DNA of 64,000 nucleotides from Branchipolynoe longqiensis (taxonomy: Eukaryota; Annelida; Polychaeta; Phyllodocida; Polynoidae). Shown here in pieces: positions 1-11,566 of this stretch (its first letter is position 1; each line of letters begins with the position of its first letter). The DNA lies in the NCBI GenBank assembly GCA_030323885.1, contig CM059189.1:51185661-51249660 (forward strand). Direction: 5' to 3'. Both the position numbers and the translations under genes were made by a program. Below the pieces are notes generated by a model that saw only the letters and a list, made by a program, of their open reading frames with translations, made no database searches and was not told where the DNA came from.

Positions 1-250
1 TACAGTGATAGTGGGTTCAGTGGCAGCTTCTCATGCATTGGTTATGTTACAGCGATAGTGGGTTCATTGGCAGCTTCTCATGCATTGGTTATGTTATAGC
101 AATAGTGGGTTCAGTGGCAGCTTCTCATTTATTGGTTAGATCATAGCTATTGTGACTTCTCATTGAATTGTTATCTTGAGGCTATAAGTTTCAGTGGTCG
201 CTTCTCACTTGTTCGTTTTGTTTCAGCTATAGTTGATTCAGTGGTGACTT
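1..250. repeat. 47-bp minisatellite, decaying rightwards
   Basis: The first units repeat every 47 bp (TACAGTGATAGTGGGTTCAG at position 1, again from about 48 and 95). They share a core reading GGTTCAGTGGCAGCTTCTCA. Later units (about 140-250) are increasingly diverged. The array continues off the left edge. No coding potential is seen. Confidence 0.85.
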
Positions 251-1722
251 TCAATTAAATGAGCTGCTCAGTGACAGGGGAGTTACTCAGTGACAGAGGA
301 GTTACTAAGTAGCAGGGGAGTTACTCGATGATAAGAGCTATTCAGTGACGGGAGTTGACTGTTACATGAGCAGCTCAGTGACAGGGCAGTTTGACAGTTA
401 CATGAGCTGCTCAGTGACAGGGGGGGTTACTCAGTGACAGGGCAGTTTGACAGTTACATGAGCTGCTCAGTGACAGGGGGGTTACTCAGTGACAGGGGAG
501 TTTGACAGTTACATGAGCTGCTCAGTGACATAGCAGTTACTCAGTGACAGGGCAGTTTGACAGTTACATGAGCTGCTCAGTGACAACGGGGTTACTCAGT
601 GACAGGGGAGTTTGACAGTTACATTAGCTGTTCAGTGGCAGGGGGGTTACTTAGTGACAGGGGAGTTTGACAGTTACATGAGCTTCCCAGTGACAGGGGA
701 GTTTGACAGTTACATTAGCTGTTCAGTGGCAGGGGGGTTACTTAGTGACAGGGGAGTTTGACAGTTACATGAGCTGCTCAGTGCCAGAGGGGTTGCTTAG
801 TGACAGGGGAGTTTGACAGTTACATGAGCAGCTCAGTGGCAGGGGGGTTACTTAGTGACAGAGCAGTTTGACAGTTACATGAGCTGCTCAGTGACACACG
901 TGTTACTTAGTGACAGGGGAGTTTGACAGTTACATGAGCTGATCAGTGGCAGAGGGGTAACTTAGCGACAGGACAGTTTGACAGTTACATGAGCTGCTCA
1001 GTGCCAGAGGGGTTGCTTAGTGACAGGGCAGTTTGACAGTTACATGAGCTGCTCAGTGACAGGGGGGTTACTCAGTGACAGGGCAGTTTGACAGTTACAT
1101 GAGCTGCTCAGTGACAGGGGTGTGACTCAGTGACAGGACAGTTTGACACTTACATGAGCTGCTCAGTGACAGGGGGGTAACTCAGTGACAGGGCAGTTTG
1201 ACAGTTACATGAGCTGCTCAGTGGCAGGGCAGTTACTCAGTGACAGGGGAGTTTGACAGTTACATGAGCTGCTCAGTGCCAGAGGGGTTACTTAGTGACA
1301 GGGGAGTTTGAGAGTTACATGAGCTGCTCAGTGGCAGGGGGGGTTACTTAGTGACAGGGGAGTTTGACAGTTACATGAGCTGCTCAGTGGCAGGGGGGTT
1401 ACTTAGTGACAGGGGAGTTTGACAGTTACATGAGCTGCTCAGTGACAGGGCAGTTTGACAGTTACATGAGCTGCTCAGTGGCAGAGGGGTTACTCAGTGA
1501 CAGGGGAGTTTGACAGTTACATGAGCTGCTCAGTGACAGGGCAGTTTGACAGTTACATGAGCTGCTCAGTGACAGGAGGGTAACTTAGTGACAGGGCAGT
1601 TTGACAGTTACATTAGCTGCTCAGTGACAGGGGAGTTTGACAGTTACATGAGCTGCTCAGTGACAGGGGGGTAACTTAGTGTTGTGGCAGTTTGACAGTT
1701 ACATGAGCTGCTCAGTGGCGCA
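251..1722. repeat. Composite minisatellite, about 55-bp and 34-bp units
   Basis: About 1.5 kb is built from the core GACAGTTACATGAGCTGCTC followed by CAGTGACAGGGG. Long units (about 55 bp) carry an extra GGGTTACTCAGTGACAGG block; short units (about 34 bp) lack it, so the array is a mixture of two unit lengths. Single-base variants such as CAGTGGCAG or TTAGCTG are shared by neighbouring units, which suggests expansion by local duplication. Confidence 0.9.
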
Positions 1723-2175
1723 GTTGGAGTTTGTGAGCTACTCTTTGTGGGCCTTAAGTTGTAGAGAACTGCGCCACGACTGGCAGCGGCTCCGTGGTGA
1801 GTTGCGCGTCCTTCCCCTGCAGTGGTGGGTCATGGCCAACGTTTCCTAGAACATTGCCGCCTCCTCTTTCTTACCCCCCCCCCCCCCCCCCCCACCCACC
1901 CCCGACCGCTGCCTCGTGAACTTGGCGCACTAAACATGGAAGTCCATCCGAGTGTTTATCGGGTCTATCGTACTACTCGAAACGCGTGACGTCAGTAATC
2001 ATGACGTCATCCGTACGTCGCAGCACGTGGAGTGTTTACAAACTTGCCACCAGGGGGCAGGGGAGGGCATGGGGGGGGGGGGGGGGGGGGGGGGAGGAGC
2101 ATGGGGGCGGGCATGTTGCCATGTATTTAGATCCGCAGGTATACAGCGTAGATAGGCCGTATCACTATCAGCTCA
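1723..2175. other. Non-coding stretch with long C and G runs
   Basis: No gene is recognised. It holds a run of about 19 C near 1,876 and a run of about 24 G near 2,071. The short reading frames across the G run are glycine-rich artefacts. Confidence 0.6.
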
Positions 2176-2442
2176 CCGGGCGCCGTCGTCTAATCGGCAG
2201 AGCGCAGGCCTCGCGTGCGGAAAGTCGTTAGTTTGGTTCCCGGTCGAGTCAAACCAATTACTTTAAAACTGATGCTTGTCCCTTCCTAGCCTTGCGCTCG
2301 GCATTACTAGGATAGGGCAAGGACTGGTTAGCTCAGTGTCAGAATAATGTGTCGGAGTGGGATATCGGGTCATGGTGCGGGCTGACTGATATGACCTTAG
2401 ATGTTGCCAGGACGTACAACTCCAACAACCAACCAACCAACT
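2176..2442 (+). mobile_element. tRNA-derived SINE, head type B, internal deletion
   Basis: The tRNA-like head runs from about 2,176, with an A-box-like part (GTCTAATCGGCAGAGCGC) and a B-box-like part ending GGTCGAGTCAAACC. A body common to the window follows, then a 3' tail ending in CCAACAACCAACC. The body lacks the segment between GGTCATGGTGC and TGATATGACC that full copies carry. It is a decayed insertion, not a functional tRNA gene. Confidence 0.8.
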
Positions 2443-2471
2443 AGCCTATAGGTTCACAATGTAACCATAAT

Positions 2472-2543
2472 CCCGTCCTGATATGACGATAGATGTTAGG
2501 ACGTTAAAACGCTGCGCTCTACCGATTAGGCCACGGCGCCGGT
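2472..2543. mobile_element. SINE fragments: plus tail joined to minus head
   Basis: A short plus-strand SINE tail (CCGTCCTGATATGACGATAG, about 2,475-2,508) is joined directly to a minus-strand type B head fragment (GCGCTCTACCGATTAGGCCA, about 2,513-2,543). The join suggests a rearranged or head-truncated insertion. Confidence 0.6.
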
Positions 2544-2743
2544 GAGGCGTGGGAGGGGTACACCTGTTTGTGTGGGCTGTGGTTTACAGTCGCTTATCTC
2601 CGGCAGGTAACGGGTTCACATTTCCGCGTCTCTACCTGACAACTGTGCAATCCCGCTGTCACCTGTGTGCGCATGTCCCTCTGTCCTTGGCCATTTGTTT
2701 CATACTTTGTTTCAACTTTCTTAGTTGATACACTGGAGGTGAG

Positions 2744-3079
2744 ACCGGGCGCAGTGGCCGAATCGGCAGAGCGCGGGCCTCGTGTGCGAAAGGTCGGGAG
2801 TTTGGTTCCTGGTGGAGTCAAATCCATGACTTACAAAATTGGTACTTGTCACTTCCTAGCCAGGTGCTCGGCATTATTAGGATATGGCAAGGACTGGTTG
2901 GTGCAGTGTCAGGATAATGTGACTGAGTAGGATATCAGGTCATGGTGCAAGTGGACTGGTCTCCCAGTGGGGCAGCACTATAAAGTTGCCATGAGTGTGC
3001 ACTGTCACAAGTCGGTACCCGTCCTGATATGACCGTAGATGTTGCCCAGACGTAAAACTCCAACAACCAACCAACCCTA
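2744..3079 (+). mobile_element. tRNA-derived SINE, head type B, near full length
   Basis: The head begins ACCGGGCGCAGTGGCCGAAT, and GGTGGAGTCAAATCC marks the B-box end. The full body is present (GCATTATTAGGATATGGCAA, then GGGGCAGCACTATAAAGTTG) and the tail ends CTCCAACAACCAACCAACCC. About 335 bp, the normal length for this family in the window. Confidence 0.85.
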
Positions 3080-4046
3080 CTGGAGGTGGGAGTTGAGTGT
3101 GATTGTAAGGGTCAAAGAGAGTTGTTTGTTAGTGGTGATTGCTTAACGCCATGTTGTTTGCAAAGGCCATAATCACGGTGAGAAACTTTCAAATCTTATT
3201 CTGTCATATTATTATCGTGTCATCGATTTTACGCTGAAATGTAAAATGCACACAATCAACTATGTATCGAGACACCTGAAGTTAAAAGCTCACAATTACA
3301 ATAACAAATTGAGGCCAGGTTAAATTTGAGATAAAAGTTAAAGATATCGTTCTTCCTGCATTTGTGAAAATTGTTTTAATGAACGATATAAGACCGTATT
3401 GTCAACTGGTCATGGGCGGAGCCTGTATTCAGATTCTCAGCCTGCCGCAGTGACCTCCTGCGCGGCTCCCACTGGCTCAGCAGACTGGGGTTTCCTGAGG
3501 CGTAGTGAACTCCGAGGTGAACTAAAGGATTTAATTTGAACCTCATCTGCCCTGTTTGTTTGTTTGTTTGTTTAACAACCCCCCCCAGCACAAAAAGTAA
3601 ACTGCGGTTATTGGGGGGGTTCATCTGCCCAGGTGACAATCTTCCCTTTAAAGTTAGAAGTGAAATGGGAATTTCGTGAAGTGGAACGCAGAACACGGCC
3701 GTGAAGTGACCCTAGTTATTTAAAAGTGCGCTGTTCAAGGCGTTGAGCTTATATAAAGACACCCGCCAGGTACCACCTGACCAACGTTCACGAGCCCTGC
3801 ATGCTCGGCGTTGCTGACGTCACGTCCCAACTCAGGTGCAGCCGGCAGCCACCAGAGGGAGCCACGGGCGGTCCAAGGGTCACCGGAGTTCATAGCTCCA
3901 CGCGACTCCCGGATAGACCGCAAACAACGGCCCCCCAGCGGCGTTTACATGTACTAGACTGACAGTGTTGGTTTCCGGTGAGCTTTGCACCATTGTGTAT
4001 GTCCTGTGCTGCGCATGCGCATGTTCACTACCGCTAAACCTCTTAC
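3080..4046. other. Unassigned stretch
   Basis: No exon, RNA gene or recognised repeat was found, apart from a short TTTG microsatellite near 3,556 and C/G runs near 3,581 and 3,613. The open frames here show no motif or codon pattern that I recognise. Confidence 0.4.
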
Positions 4047-4360
4047 CGGACGGAATGGCTGAATGAGTTGAGCGTCCATCTCCCGTTTTGGTAAATTGTG
4101 GGATTCCAACTCTGGTCGAGTGAAACCAATGACTTAAAAATGTAGACTTGTCGCATTATTAGGATAGGGCAAGGACTGGTTGGCTCGGTGTCAGGATAAC
4201 ATGACTGAGTGGGATATCCAGTCATGGTGCTGACGGCCTGGTCTCCCAGTGGGGCAGCACTATAAAATTTCCATGAGTGCACACTGTCACAAGTCGGAAC
4301 CGGTCCTAATATGACCTTAAATGTTGCCAGGACGTAAAACTCCAACAACCAGCCTACCGA
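4047..4360 (+). mobile_element. tRNA-derived SINE, head type A
   Basis: The head begins CCGGACGGAATGGCTGAATG with a Leu/Ser-like layout (GATGGCCGAATGAGTTGAGC in better copies). The shared body and the tail (ATGTTGCCAGGACGTAAAAC) follow. The tail runs into a C-rich tract near 4,370. Confidence 0.85.
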
Positions 4361-4787
4361 CCGACACCCCCCCCCCCCTCGGGGGACGTTAACATGTACT
4401 GGACTGGCGGCGCTGGTTTCCGGTGAGCCATTGCGCATGCCCACCACTGCTAAACCTCGAGCAAACAAACACTGCCGAGCTGCAGCCAGTCTGAAGTAAG
4501 ACGCGCGTATACATGCGTGTCAGGCCCGCCGTGCACAAAGGGCACCAGCCGGCCGAGACGACAGTCCGTAGGGCGCCCGGTTCCAGCGGCAGAGATCATT
4601 GGTTTGAACCCCGGCCTAGTCAAACCAAATACATTTTTATTCGGGGGCTCTGTAAGGATGCACCGATTTGATTCTGTTTCCATTGCACAGCCCTTGTGTC
4701 GTAAAGGGGCGAGGTTGGCGGGAGGATCCTCTCTCTCCCTCACTCCCACCCCCTCTCCCTCTCCCCTCTCTCCCTCTCGCTCTAAAT

Positions 4788-5121
4788 CATTCCGGATTGC
4801 CGAATGAGTTAGAGCGTCCGTCTCCCGTTCTGGTAGATCGTGGGTTCGAACACTGGTCGAGTCAAACCAATGACTTAAAAATTGATACTTGTCGCCTCCT
4901 AGCCAGGCCCTCGGCATTATTAGGACAGGGCAAGGACTGGTGTGCTCAGTGTCAGGAAAATGTGACTGAGTGGGATACCAGGTGATGGTGCTGGCGGCCT
5001 GGTTTCCCAGTGGGACAGCACTATAAAGTTGATATGAGTGCGCACTGTCACAAATCGGTACCCGTCCTGATATGACCTTAGATGTTGCTAGGTCGTAAAA
5101 CAACAAACAAACAAACAAACC
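4788..5121 (+). mobile_element. tRNA-derived SINE, head type A
   Basis: The head contains GAATGAGTTAGAGCGTCCGT and GTGGGTTCGAACACTGGTCG (B box). The body is full length and the 3' end is an ACAAACAAACAAACAAACC microsatellite. It follows a CT-rich tract (4,725-4,785) and is followed by another (5,122-5,232). Confidence 0.88.
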
Positions 5122-5673
5122 CTCTCCCCAGTCCCCCTCTTTCCCTCCCTCTCCCCCTCCCTCCCTTCCTCTCTCCCTCTCCCCCTCTCTCCCTCCATCT
5201 CTCACTCCCTCTATCTCCCCCCCCCCCCGCCCTCTCTGGCATGTTGGTGGGGGTGGCGCCCTCTGGTGGCATTGTCAGCGTGAGGGGGTCCGTGTGAACT
5301 GTTGGCACATTGTCCGGGGAGGGAGGTGTCGGGGCAAAGGACGGCAGCGCCACGCAGCGGGCAGGGGGTGACTCACCTGGCCGCCCCTCACCCACCCTCA
5401 CCCGCTCCACCTGCCCTCACCCACCAGGCAGTATTCCTTGTGTGGTTTTTTTTCCTTTAAAAAAAAACTAATCTGTATGTTTGCATTGTTGAAAACCTTA
5501 TCTGAGACGACCTTCTCCAGAGAGATGTAACTCACACAGTCACAGTTTCTTCTGTGGTTGTTTTGTTAGTAGTGCATGTGTAACTGACGGTTGCTTTGAA
5601 TGCAACTTGTGTTTTAGCGTGAAGAATTGTGTTTAGTTCAGGTTTATTTGTTGGTGGGTTCTTGTTTAAGGAG

Positions 5674-6030
5674 TTAAGCTAAGATTCCTTACACGCGGTT
5701 ATGCGAATGCGAATGTGGCAAAAAATCGGAAAGCATCTAAGTCAATGGGGTTGATTCCTTACGTCCGAATGCGAATACGGCAACTCGATCGGTCCCTGTA
5801 GCGATCGGTGCGGCACGCGGTATGCGAAATAGAAACATCAGTCGCACTTGCCCATTAGTTTTAGACGAGGAGAGGCGACTGAGCATTACAGAACGGTCAC
5901 ACACAAGGGTGCAGAGGGGAAACATATGGTAGTGGTGGTGGTGGGGTTACGGGTTCGCATACCGCATAAAAGGAATCATCCCATTCGCATACCGCATACC
6001 GCATACCGCGTGTAAGGAATCTTAGCTTTA
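5674..6030. mobile_element. MITE with about 25-bp inverted ends
   Basis: The left end reads AAGCTAAGATTCCTTACACG and the right end (6,003-6,029) is its inverse, CGTGTAAGGAATCTTAGCTT. The interior holds further copies of the GAATGCGAATRCGG sub-repeat and GCATACCGCATACC. No transposase frame. The element is flanked by TTAA on the left and TTTA on the right, so TTAA targeting is possible. Confidence 0.8.
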
Positions 6031-6178
6031 GATGGTAGCGTTTGCTGTGAACTGAGGCATAGCGCCCCCCCCCCCTCCCCCCAGCCCCAGCCCCAGTCCC
6101 AGCCACCAAGAGTTTGTGTGTGTACATGTGTGCATGTGTATAAACTATAACATAGCATATATCACGTCATATAACTAA

Positions 6179-6277
6179 GTTGGTTGGTTGTTGGAGTTTT
6201 ACGTCCTGGCAACATCTAAGGTCATATCAGGACGGGTACCGACTTGTGACAGCGCACACTCCTGGCGACTTTATAGT
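6179..6277 (-). mobile_element. SINE 3' tail fragment
   Basis: This starts TTGGTTGGTTGTTGGAGTTT and continues through ATCTAAGGTCATATCAGGAC to the ACTTTATAGTG segment, where a TG/G run begins. It is the inverted 3' third of the type A/B SINE, 5'-truncated as in LINE-mediated insertion. Confidence 0.85.
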
Positions 6278-6549
6278 GTGTGTGTGTGTGGGGGGGGGGG
6301 GGGTGGGTAGAGTGTATTACTGGCGCTTCCCTTACCCGGTGAACTTGCAGCTAGTTCAAGGTCACCAATAGGGAAGGTCACCAATGCGGAAGGGGCTGGG
6401 GAAAGGGACGGCGTGGGGCTGTCCCGGAAACCTGCAACCTGCAGGATCTTACAACGGAAGCCCGGCACTAGATGTGTGTCTGCGTCATGTGTAGGCAGTT
6501 AAGTAACGGCAACAGGGAAGTGACTAGGGTGTCGTCACTCGTGACGGTG

Positions 6550-6642
6550 TGTGGGGGTATTATACATGTATAAATATACATATGTTGCTAATGTACTATA
6601 GCGTTTATTATGTGTATGTATAATGTTAATTATCTGCATGTA

Positions 6643-6675
<33 letters not shown>

Positions 6676-6820
6676 GCATACATATATGCATATTAATATT
6701 ATTATTACATGTATATTTACATATTTTTGTATGTATATTTGCATAATGTTGCACACATTCAAATGTGCACATATACATGTATGTACATACATTATGTACA
6801 TACACACATATATATATATG
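6550..6820. repeat. AT-rich microsatellite
   Basis: TATATATATA and CATACATGTATGTA-type repeats cover about 270 bp. The isoleucine/tyrosine-rich frames on both strands are artefacts of this composition. Confidence 0.9.
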
Positions 6821-6823
6821 CGG

Positions 6824-7170
6824 ACCAGACGGGATGGCCGAATGAGTTGAGCATTCGTCTCCTGTTTTTGGGATATTGGGGGATCCGAACCCATGGGTTT
6901 GTGGGTTCGAGCCCTGGTCGAGTTAAACCAATGACTTAAAAATATATAACTGTCGCTTCCTAGCCTGGCGCTCAGCATTATTAGGATAGGGAAAGGACGG
7001 GTTAGCTCAGTGTACTGAGGGGGATATCAGGTCATGGTGCTGGTGGCCTGTTCTCCCAGTGGGGCAGCACTATAAAGTCGCCATGAGTGTGCATTGTCAC
7101 AAGTCGGTACCCATCCTGATATGACCTTAGATGTTGCCAGGACGTCACACTCCAACAAACAAACAAACAA
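6824..7170 (+). mobile_element. tRNA-derived SINE, head type A, full length
   Basis: The head ACCAGACGGGATGGCCGAAT sits at 6,824 and the B-box region has a duplicated GAACCCATGGG insert. The body and tail end in CCAACAAACAAACAAAC. It is inserted at the 3' edge of the AT microsatellite. Confidence 0.9.
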
Positions 7171-7290
7171 GCAGACTTGCTGAGTTCACCCCGACTGCGG
7201 GATACAAGGGGATTGCGTCAGCTGATAAAGCCCATCCCATGTTGTCAGGAGCTGATATTGTTGTTAGGCTTTGAGCGGAACGTGGTGGCA

Positions 7291-7638
7291 TTGGTTGGTT
7301 GGTTGTTGGGGTTTTACGTCCTGGCCACATCTAAGGTCATATCAGGACGGGTATCGACTTGTGACAATGCACACGCATGGCAACTTTATACTTATAGTGC
7401 TGCCTCACCTACTGGGAAATCAGGCCACTGGCACCATGACCCGATATCCCACTCAGTCACGTTTTCCTGAGACTGAGCCAAGCAGTCCTTGCACTATCCT
7501 ATTAATGCCGAGTACCAGGTTAGGAAGTGACAAGTATCAATTTTATAAGTCATTGGTTTTACTGGACGACCGGGAACCAAATTCCTGAATTCCCACATGT
7601 GAGGCCCGCGCTCTACCGATTCAGCCACCGCGTCCGTG
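7291..7638 (-). mobile_element. tRNA-derived SINE, head type B, full length
   Basis: Read from the minus strand, the head ends at about 7,638 (GCGCGGGCCTCACATGTGGG region) and the tail TTGGTTGGTTGTTGGGGTTT begins at 7,291. The body is nearly complete. Confidence 0.88.
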
Positions 7639-7879
7639 GTGGGAAGATCTCTGCCGTCCGTAACACGAACAACTTTAAGTATTTTTATTTTCACACCTTT
7701 ATTTATTTATTTTCAAATCCATCCAGAAGAAGAACAAAATTGAAGTTGTTGAAAAATCTCGGCCACGCTACGCAATGTCCGTCGCCAGGTGTCGCCTCGG
7801 TCCGTGTGCGCGTCCTGGATGAGTCATCGCCGCCGGGTGGTGTTAACAGTTCACTGACAAATTAGGTGGCCTAATAAAT

Positions 7880-8207
7880 CCACCGGACGCCGTGGCCGAA
7901 TCAGTAGAGCGCAAGCCTCCCGTGCGGGAAATCGGGAGTTCAATTCCCAGTCGAGTCAAACCAGTGACTTACAAAATTGATACTTGTCGCTTCCTAGCTT
8001 GGCTCTCGGCATTAATAGGATAGGAGATGGACCGGTTAGCTCAGTGTCAGGATAATGTGACTGAGTGGGATATCGGATCATGGTGCTGGTGGCCTGATTT
8101 CCCCCAGTGGAGCAGTACTATAAAGTTGCCATGACTGTGCACTGTCACAAGTCGGTGCCCGTCCTGATATGACCTTAGATGTTGCCATGACGTAAACCAA
8201 CCAACCC
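7880..8207 (+). mobile_element. tRNA-derived SINE, head type B, full length
   Basis: The head CCGGACGCCGTGGCCGAATC and GGAGTTCAATTCCCAGTCGA (B box) are well preserved. The tail ends in CGTAAACCAACCAACCCC. Confidence 0.9.
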
Positions 8208-8503
8208 CAATTCGCACAAGCTCTGTGGGGGACAGCATGGGATGGAAGCAGCGTCTGTGGTCGGACCGCGGACGCTGTATATTGAGGTCACACTGCACCG
8301 CTCTGTTGAACTTGAAGCCAATTGTCGAACTGATAGTAATGTGCGCCCAGTCACATCCGAACAGAATGTGCCCCTCAATCCCCAGTGACGTACACGCCTG
8401 GATGACGGTCAGCCTCTGGTTTAGCCACCTTGTCCTTGTCCTTGAAGATTTATACTGCCTATCAATTATCATGGATAAGTCTGAATAGACTTGTTTTCAC
8501 CAT

Positions 8504-8752
8504 TAGACAGTTTGTCGATAGAAAGCCTGCGTCTAAACCTTTACCGACCCAAGGGATTTTTAACCTCCCACACCACATAGACATGGTATGAGAGCAACTG
8601 GCCTCTGATGACGCTGTAGGTTATAGACAGCGGTGGAAATCCAAATTGGCAGAGATGGCGGCACGGGAAATAGAACCACTGACCTTCAGATTAGGAGTCC
8701 GACCTAGAAAAAAGTCAGACACTCTAACCACTCCACCACAGAGAACGCCACA
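8504..8752 (-). mobile_element. tRNA-derived SINE, family C
   Basis: The minus-strand head reads CTGTGGTGGAGTGGTTAGAG near 8,750, then GTCTGACTTTTTTCTAGGTC. The body contains CCAATTTGGATTTCCACCGC and ends with CCCTTGGGTCGGTAAAGG. It matches copies at 9,324 and 12,869. The body is unrelated to types A/B. Confidence 0.85.
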
Positions 8753-8794
8753 TCGTAGGGGGGGGGGGGGGCGTCCATTCAGCGGGTCTCAGTA

Positions 8795-8905
8795 CCACTC
8801 CTTCTCCTCCTCCTCCTCCTCCTCCTCCTCCTCCTCCTCCTCCTACTCCCCTCCTCTCCTCCTCTCCTCCTCTCCTCCTCCTTCCTCCATCTTTTCATCC
8901 TCCTT
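8795..8905. repeat. (TCC)n microsatellite
   Basis: About 15 CTCCTC triplets grade into CTCCTCT repeats. The serine- and arginine-rich frames on the two strands come from this tract. Confidence 0.9.
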
Positions 8906-8944
8906 TTCATCCACTTCACCCTCACCTTCTCACCCCCGCACCCC

Positions 8945-9001
8945 CGTCCTGATATGATCTTATATGTTTCCAGGACATAAAACTCCAACAACCAACAAAC
9001 C
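8945..9001 (+). mobile_element. SINE A/B tail fragment
   Basis: Only the last 57 bp are present: CCGTCCTGATATGATCTTAT, then AAAACTCCAACAACCAAC. This is a severely 5'-truncated copy embedded in CT-rich DNA. Confidence 0.8.
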
Positions 9002-9323
9002 CTCACCTCCTCACCCCCACCCTCACCTTCTGAACCCTCCACCCTCATTCTCCCCCTCACCTTCACCTTCACCTCACAGAAGATATATCTCATCTAGCTG
9101 TGCAGGTTTTATGACAGTTTTCATTTTCTCCTTCCACATCCTCTTTTTATTGTTTTAGATTCAGACTTGACTTTCTTTTGTGTCAGAAAACTGCCACCAA
9201 GACCAACCATAACAAATATGCACCGTCCGTGATACCATTCCTGTCAGTACTCACGAATAACCAGTGTCCACTGCAGGGATCCCATTTCTCAGCGAAATCG
9301 CTGATTTCAACGGAAACTGTTCT

Positions 9324-9535
9324 CTGTGGCGGAGTGGTTAGAGTGTCTGACTTTTTTCTAGGTCGGATGCCTGACCTGAGGGTCGGCGGTTCGATTCCCC
9401 ATGCCCCACCTCTGCCAATTTGGATTTCCACCGCTGCGTATAACTTACAGCGTCATCAAAGGCCGGTTGCTCTGTGGGAGGTTAAAAATCCCTTGGGTCG
9501 GTAAAAGTGTAGGCCTGTGCTTTCTATCGACAAAC
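9324..9535 (+). mobile_element. tRNA-derived SINE, family C
   Basis: The head CTGTGGCGGAGTGGTTAGAG is followed by GTCGGCGGTTCGATTCCCCA (B box). The body reads CCAATTTGGATTTCCACCGC, then AATCCCTTGGGTCGGTAAAA. It ends in the GACAAAC region near 9,535, short of the tail seen at 12,869. Confidence 0.87.
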
Positions 9536-10390
9536 TAGCCACAGCAGGAGCGTCCACATCGCGGCCCTGGGAATCAGCTATCTGATTGCAAATCCTGCTA
9601 CCACCATCCACCACCGAGAGCACGTCCCACGAATAAAGATCATACCTAAGCTCGAAAATCCCTTGAGATAACTGGTGGAAGGACACAATGAAGAAGAAGC
9701 GGAAACTGAGTATCCAAATCAGCGGCAAAAAAATCCTGTCCGTGAAAAAAATATCGGAACTCATGTTCAGCATTGATGTTTGTTATAGTTTATTGACATT
9801 GAGTGAGTAAGAATCTTACTTTTAATTATTTGTTAGTCTTGAACTCTTTAAACAATTGGAATTTCAAGGCCAAAATATATCCATCTAGGTACCAGATTGC
9901 ACCACTTTAATCATAGGTTTTAACAACAAATTCTGGGGGAGCATTCCCCTGGACCACCGTAGTTTTTCAGCGATTTTTGTTGCTTTGTCACTGGGACCCC
10001 TGCACTGTCGCCGTGAGTGATGGAGGATGCGAGGTGTCCACGTGACCAGGAAGTCTGCCAGGCAGTACAAGGCGAAGGGTCCATGTCACACACACACAGA
10101 CGTGCACATCACATACATAGATGAGAATCTTCCAGATTTTTCTGGAATTCTGGATCTTTGATCAGCCCGATTTATTTCCCTGGATATGGTCAAAAGTTGC
10201 GACTATTCCGGCTTCTCCCATCACTTTAGAAGTCCCCAAAATTCATTAAAAATTTTTCCTGATTTTTGTTGTCAGGCCATTCTCATCTATGCACATGCTT
10301 GCATGTATACTACATAATACAGTTGGGTGTAGTTATTGTTTATTTAAAAACTTAGAAGTTTAATCAAACAACAACAAAGGTCCCAGTGCA
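9536..10390. other. Unassigned stretch
   Basis: No exon or repeat family is recognised. Around 10,120-10,280 the words ATGAGAATCTTCCAGATTTT, GGATATGGTCAAAA and CACTTTAGAAGTCCC also occur near 15,345-15,500. So a short dispersed repeat (about 160 bp) is present in both places. Confidence 0.5.
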
Positions 10391-10402
10391 GTGTGACTTC
10401 AT

Positions 10403-10535
10403 TCACACACACACACCACCACCACCACCACCACCACCACCACCACCACTACCACCACCACCACCACCACCACCACCACCACCACCACCACTACCACGAC
10501 CACCACCACTACCACTACCACTACCACTACTACCG
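10403..10535. repeat. (CAC)n microsatellite
   Basis: About 40 CAC triplets with CTAC interruptions. The poly-histidine frame here has no flanking conserved sequence and is not called as a gene. Confidence 0.92.
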
Positions 10536-10827
10536 ACTCCATCATAAATGCCTGGTTTTGTGTAGCAGTGAGTCATTCAGCCTTCCACACCAAGACCCCC
10601 TCCACCCCCACCCACCCCTCAGACAGCCACAGTCTGGGCGCTGTTAATGGTTATAATACCCACATGTTGCTACTCACCTCCTCACAGTCCACCCCCACCT
10701 CACGCTCCACCAATCCTCGCCTGCGCTCTACGGATTCGGCCACTGCGTCTAATCACTGAAACTATGCAATCAACGAAAGAATTATCTGGACGAGGTGGGG
10801 ACCTCGCGAACGAAATGTCACTTTATT

Positions 10828-11104
10828 AATGCCTGGTACACACCTACCGTTTGTGCGCACACACCTCCCGTGTACGATCGAAAACTGCCCGTTTCGCGCA
10901 CAAAACTCGCTAGGTGTGCGCTCCCCGCGCGCACCTAGCGATTGCGATTCGCGTATAAAACTCAGTTTTTAGGGCTAAAAGGGGCCGATTACGATTGCGA
11001 TTCGCGATTCGAAAAATGAATCGGCCCGTTGAATCGGCCCGGGTCGGGTCGAGTCACGAGTTTTAGTGCACGAATCGTAAACGGGAGGTGTGTACTAGGC
11101 ATTA
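10828..11104. mobile_element. MITE with TAATGCCTGG..CCTAGGCATTA-type ends
   Basis: The left end is TAATGCCTGGTACACACCTA and the right end is its imperfect inverse, GGTGTGTACTAGGCATTA. The interior contains CGATTGCGATTCGCG repeats on both strands. A related element lies at 59,636-60,073. No coding sequence. Confidence 0.8.
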
Positions 11105-11242
11105 GACTAGCAGTGATTACTGTGTAGTCTGGTATGACTGTTGTCTGTTGAAGTAATACCAGCGCGAATTCATTAAGCTAATGACTTAAACGCCATGTGC
11201 AAACGCCGTGTGATTGCAGCTGGTGTGAGGTGTCCCAACGAT

Positions 11243-11566
11243 CGGTTGGTTGGTTGTTGGAGTTTTACGTCCTCGCAACATCTAAGGTCACATCAGGATG
11301 GGCACCGACTTGTGACAGTGCGCACTCCTGGCAACTTTATAGTGCTGTCCCACTGGGAGACCAGGCCGCCAGCATCATGACCCGATATCCCAATCAATCA
11401 CATTATCCTGACACTGAGCTAACCAGTCCTTGCCTTATACTAATAATGCCGAGCACCTGGCTAGTATCAATTTTTAATACATTTGTTTGACTCGACCAGG
11501 GTTCGAACCCATGGGGTTCGAATCCAACGATCTACCTAAGCTACTCATTCGGTAATCCCGTGTGGG
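11243..11566 (-). mobile_element. tRNA-derived SINE, head type A
   Basis: The tail TTGGTTGGTTGTTGGAGTTT is at 11,245. The head at the right end contains CTACTCATTCGGTAATCCCG (inverse of the A-box region). Near full length. Confidence 0.88.

Noticed and set aside
1..1722. CRISPR array
   Set aside because: Units are adjacent and near-identical without unique spacers of constant length, and the DNA is eukaryotic.
9687..9815. Short Lys-rich frame starting MKKKRKLSIQISGKK
   Set aside because: Only about 42 residues, no splice context or known family; most likely chance in AT-rich DNA.
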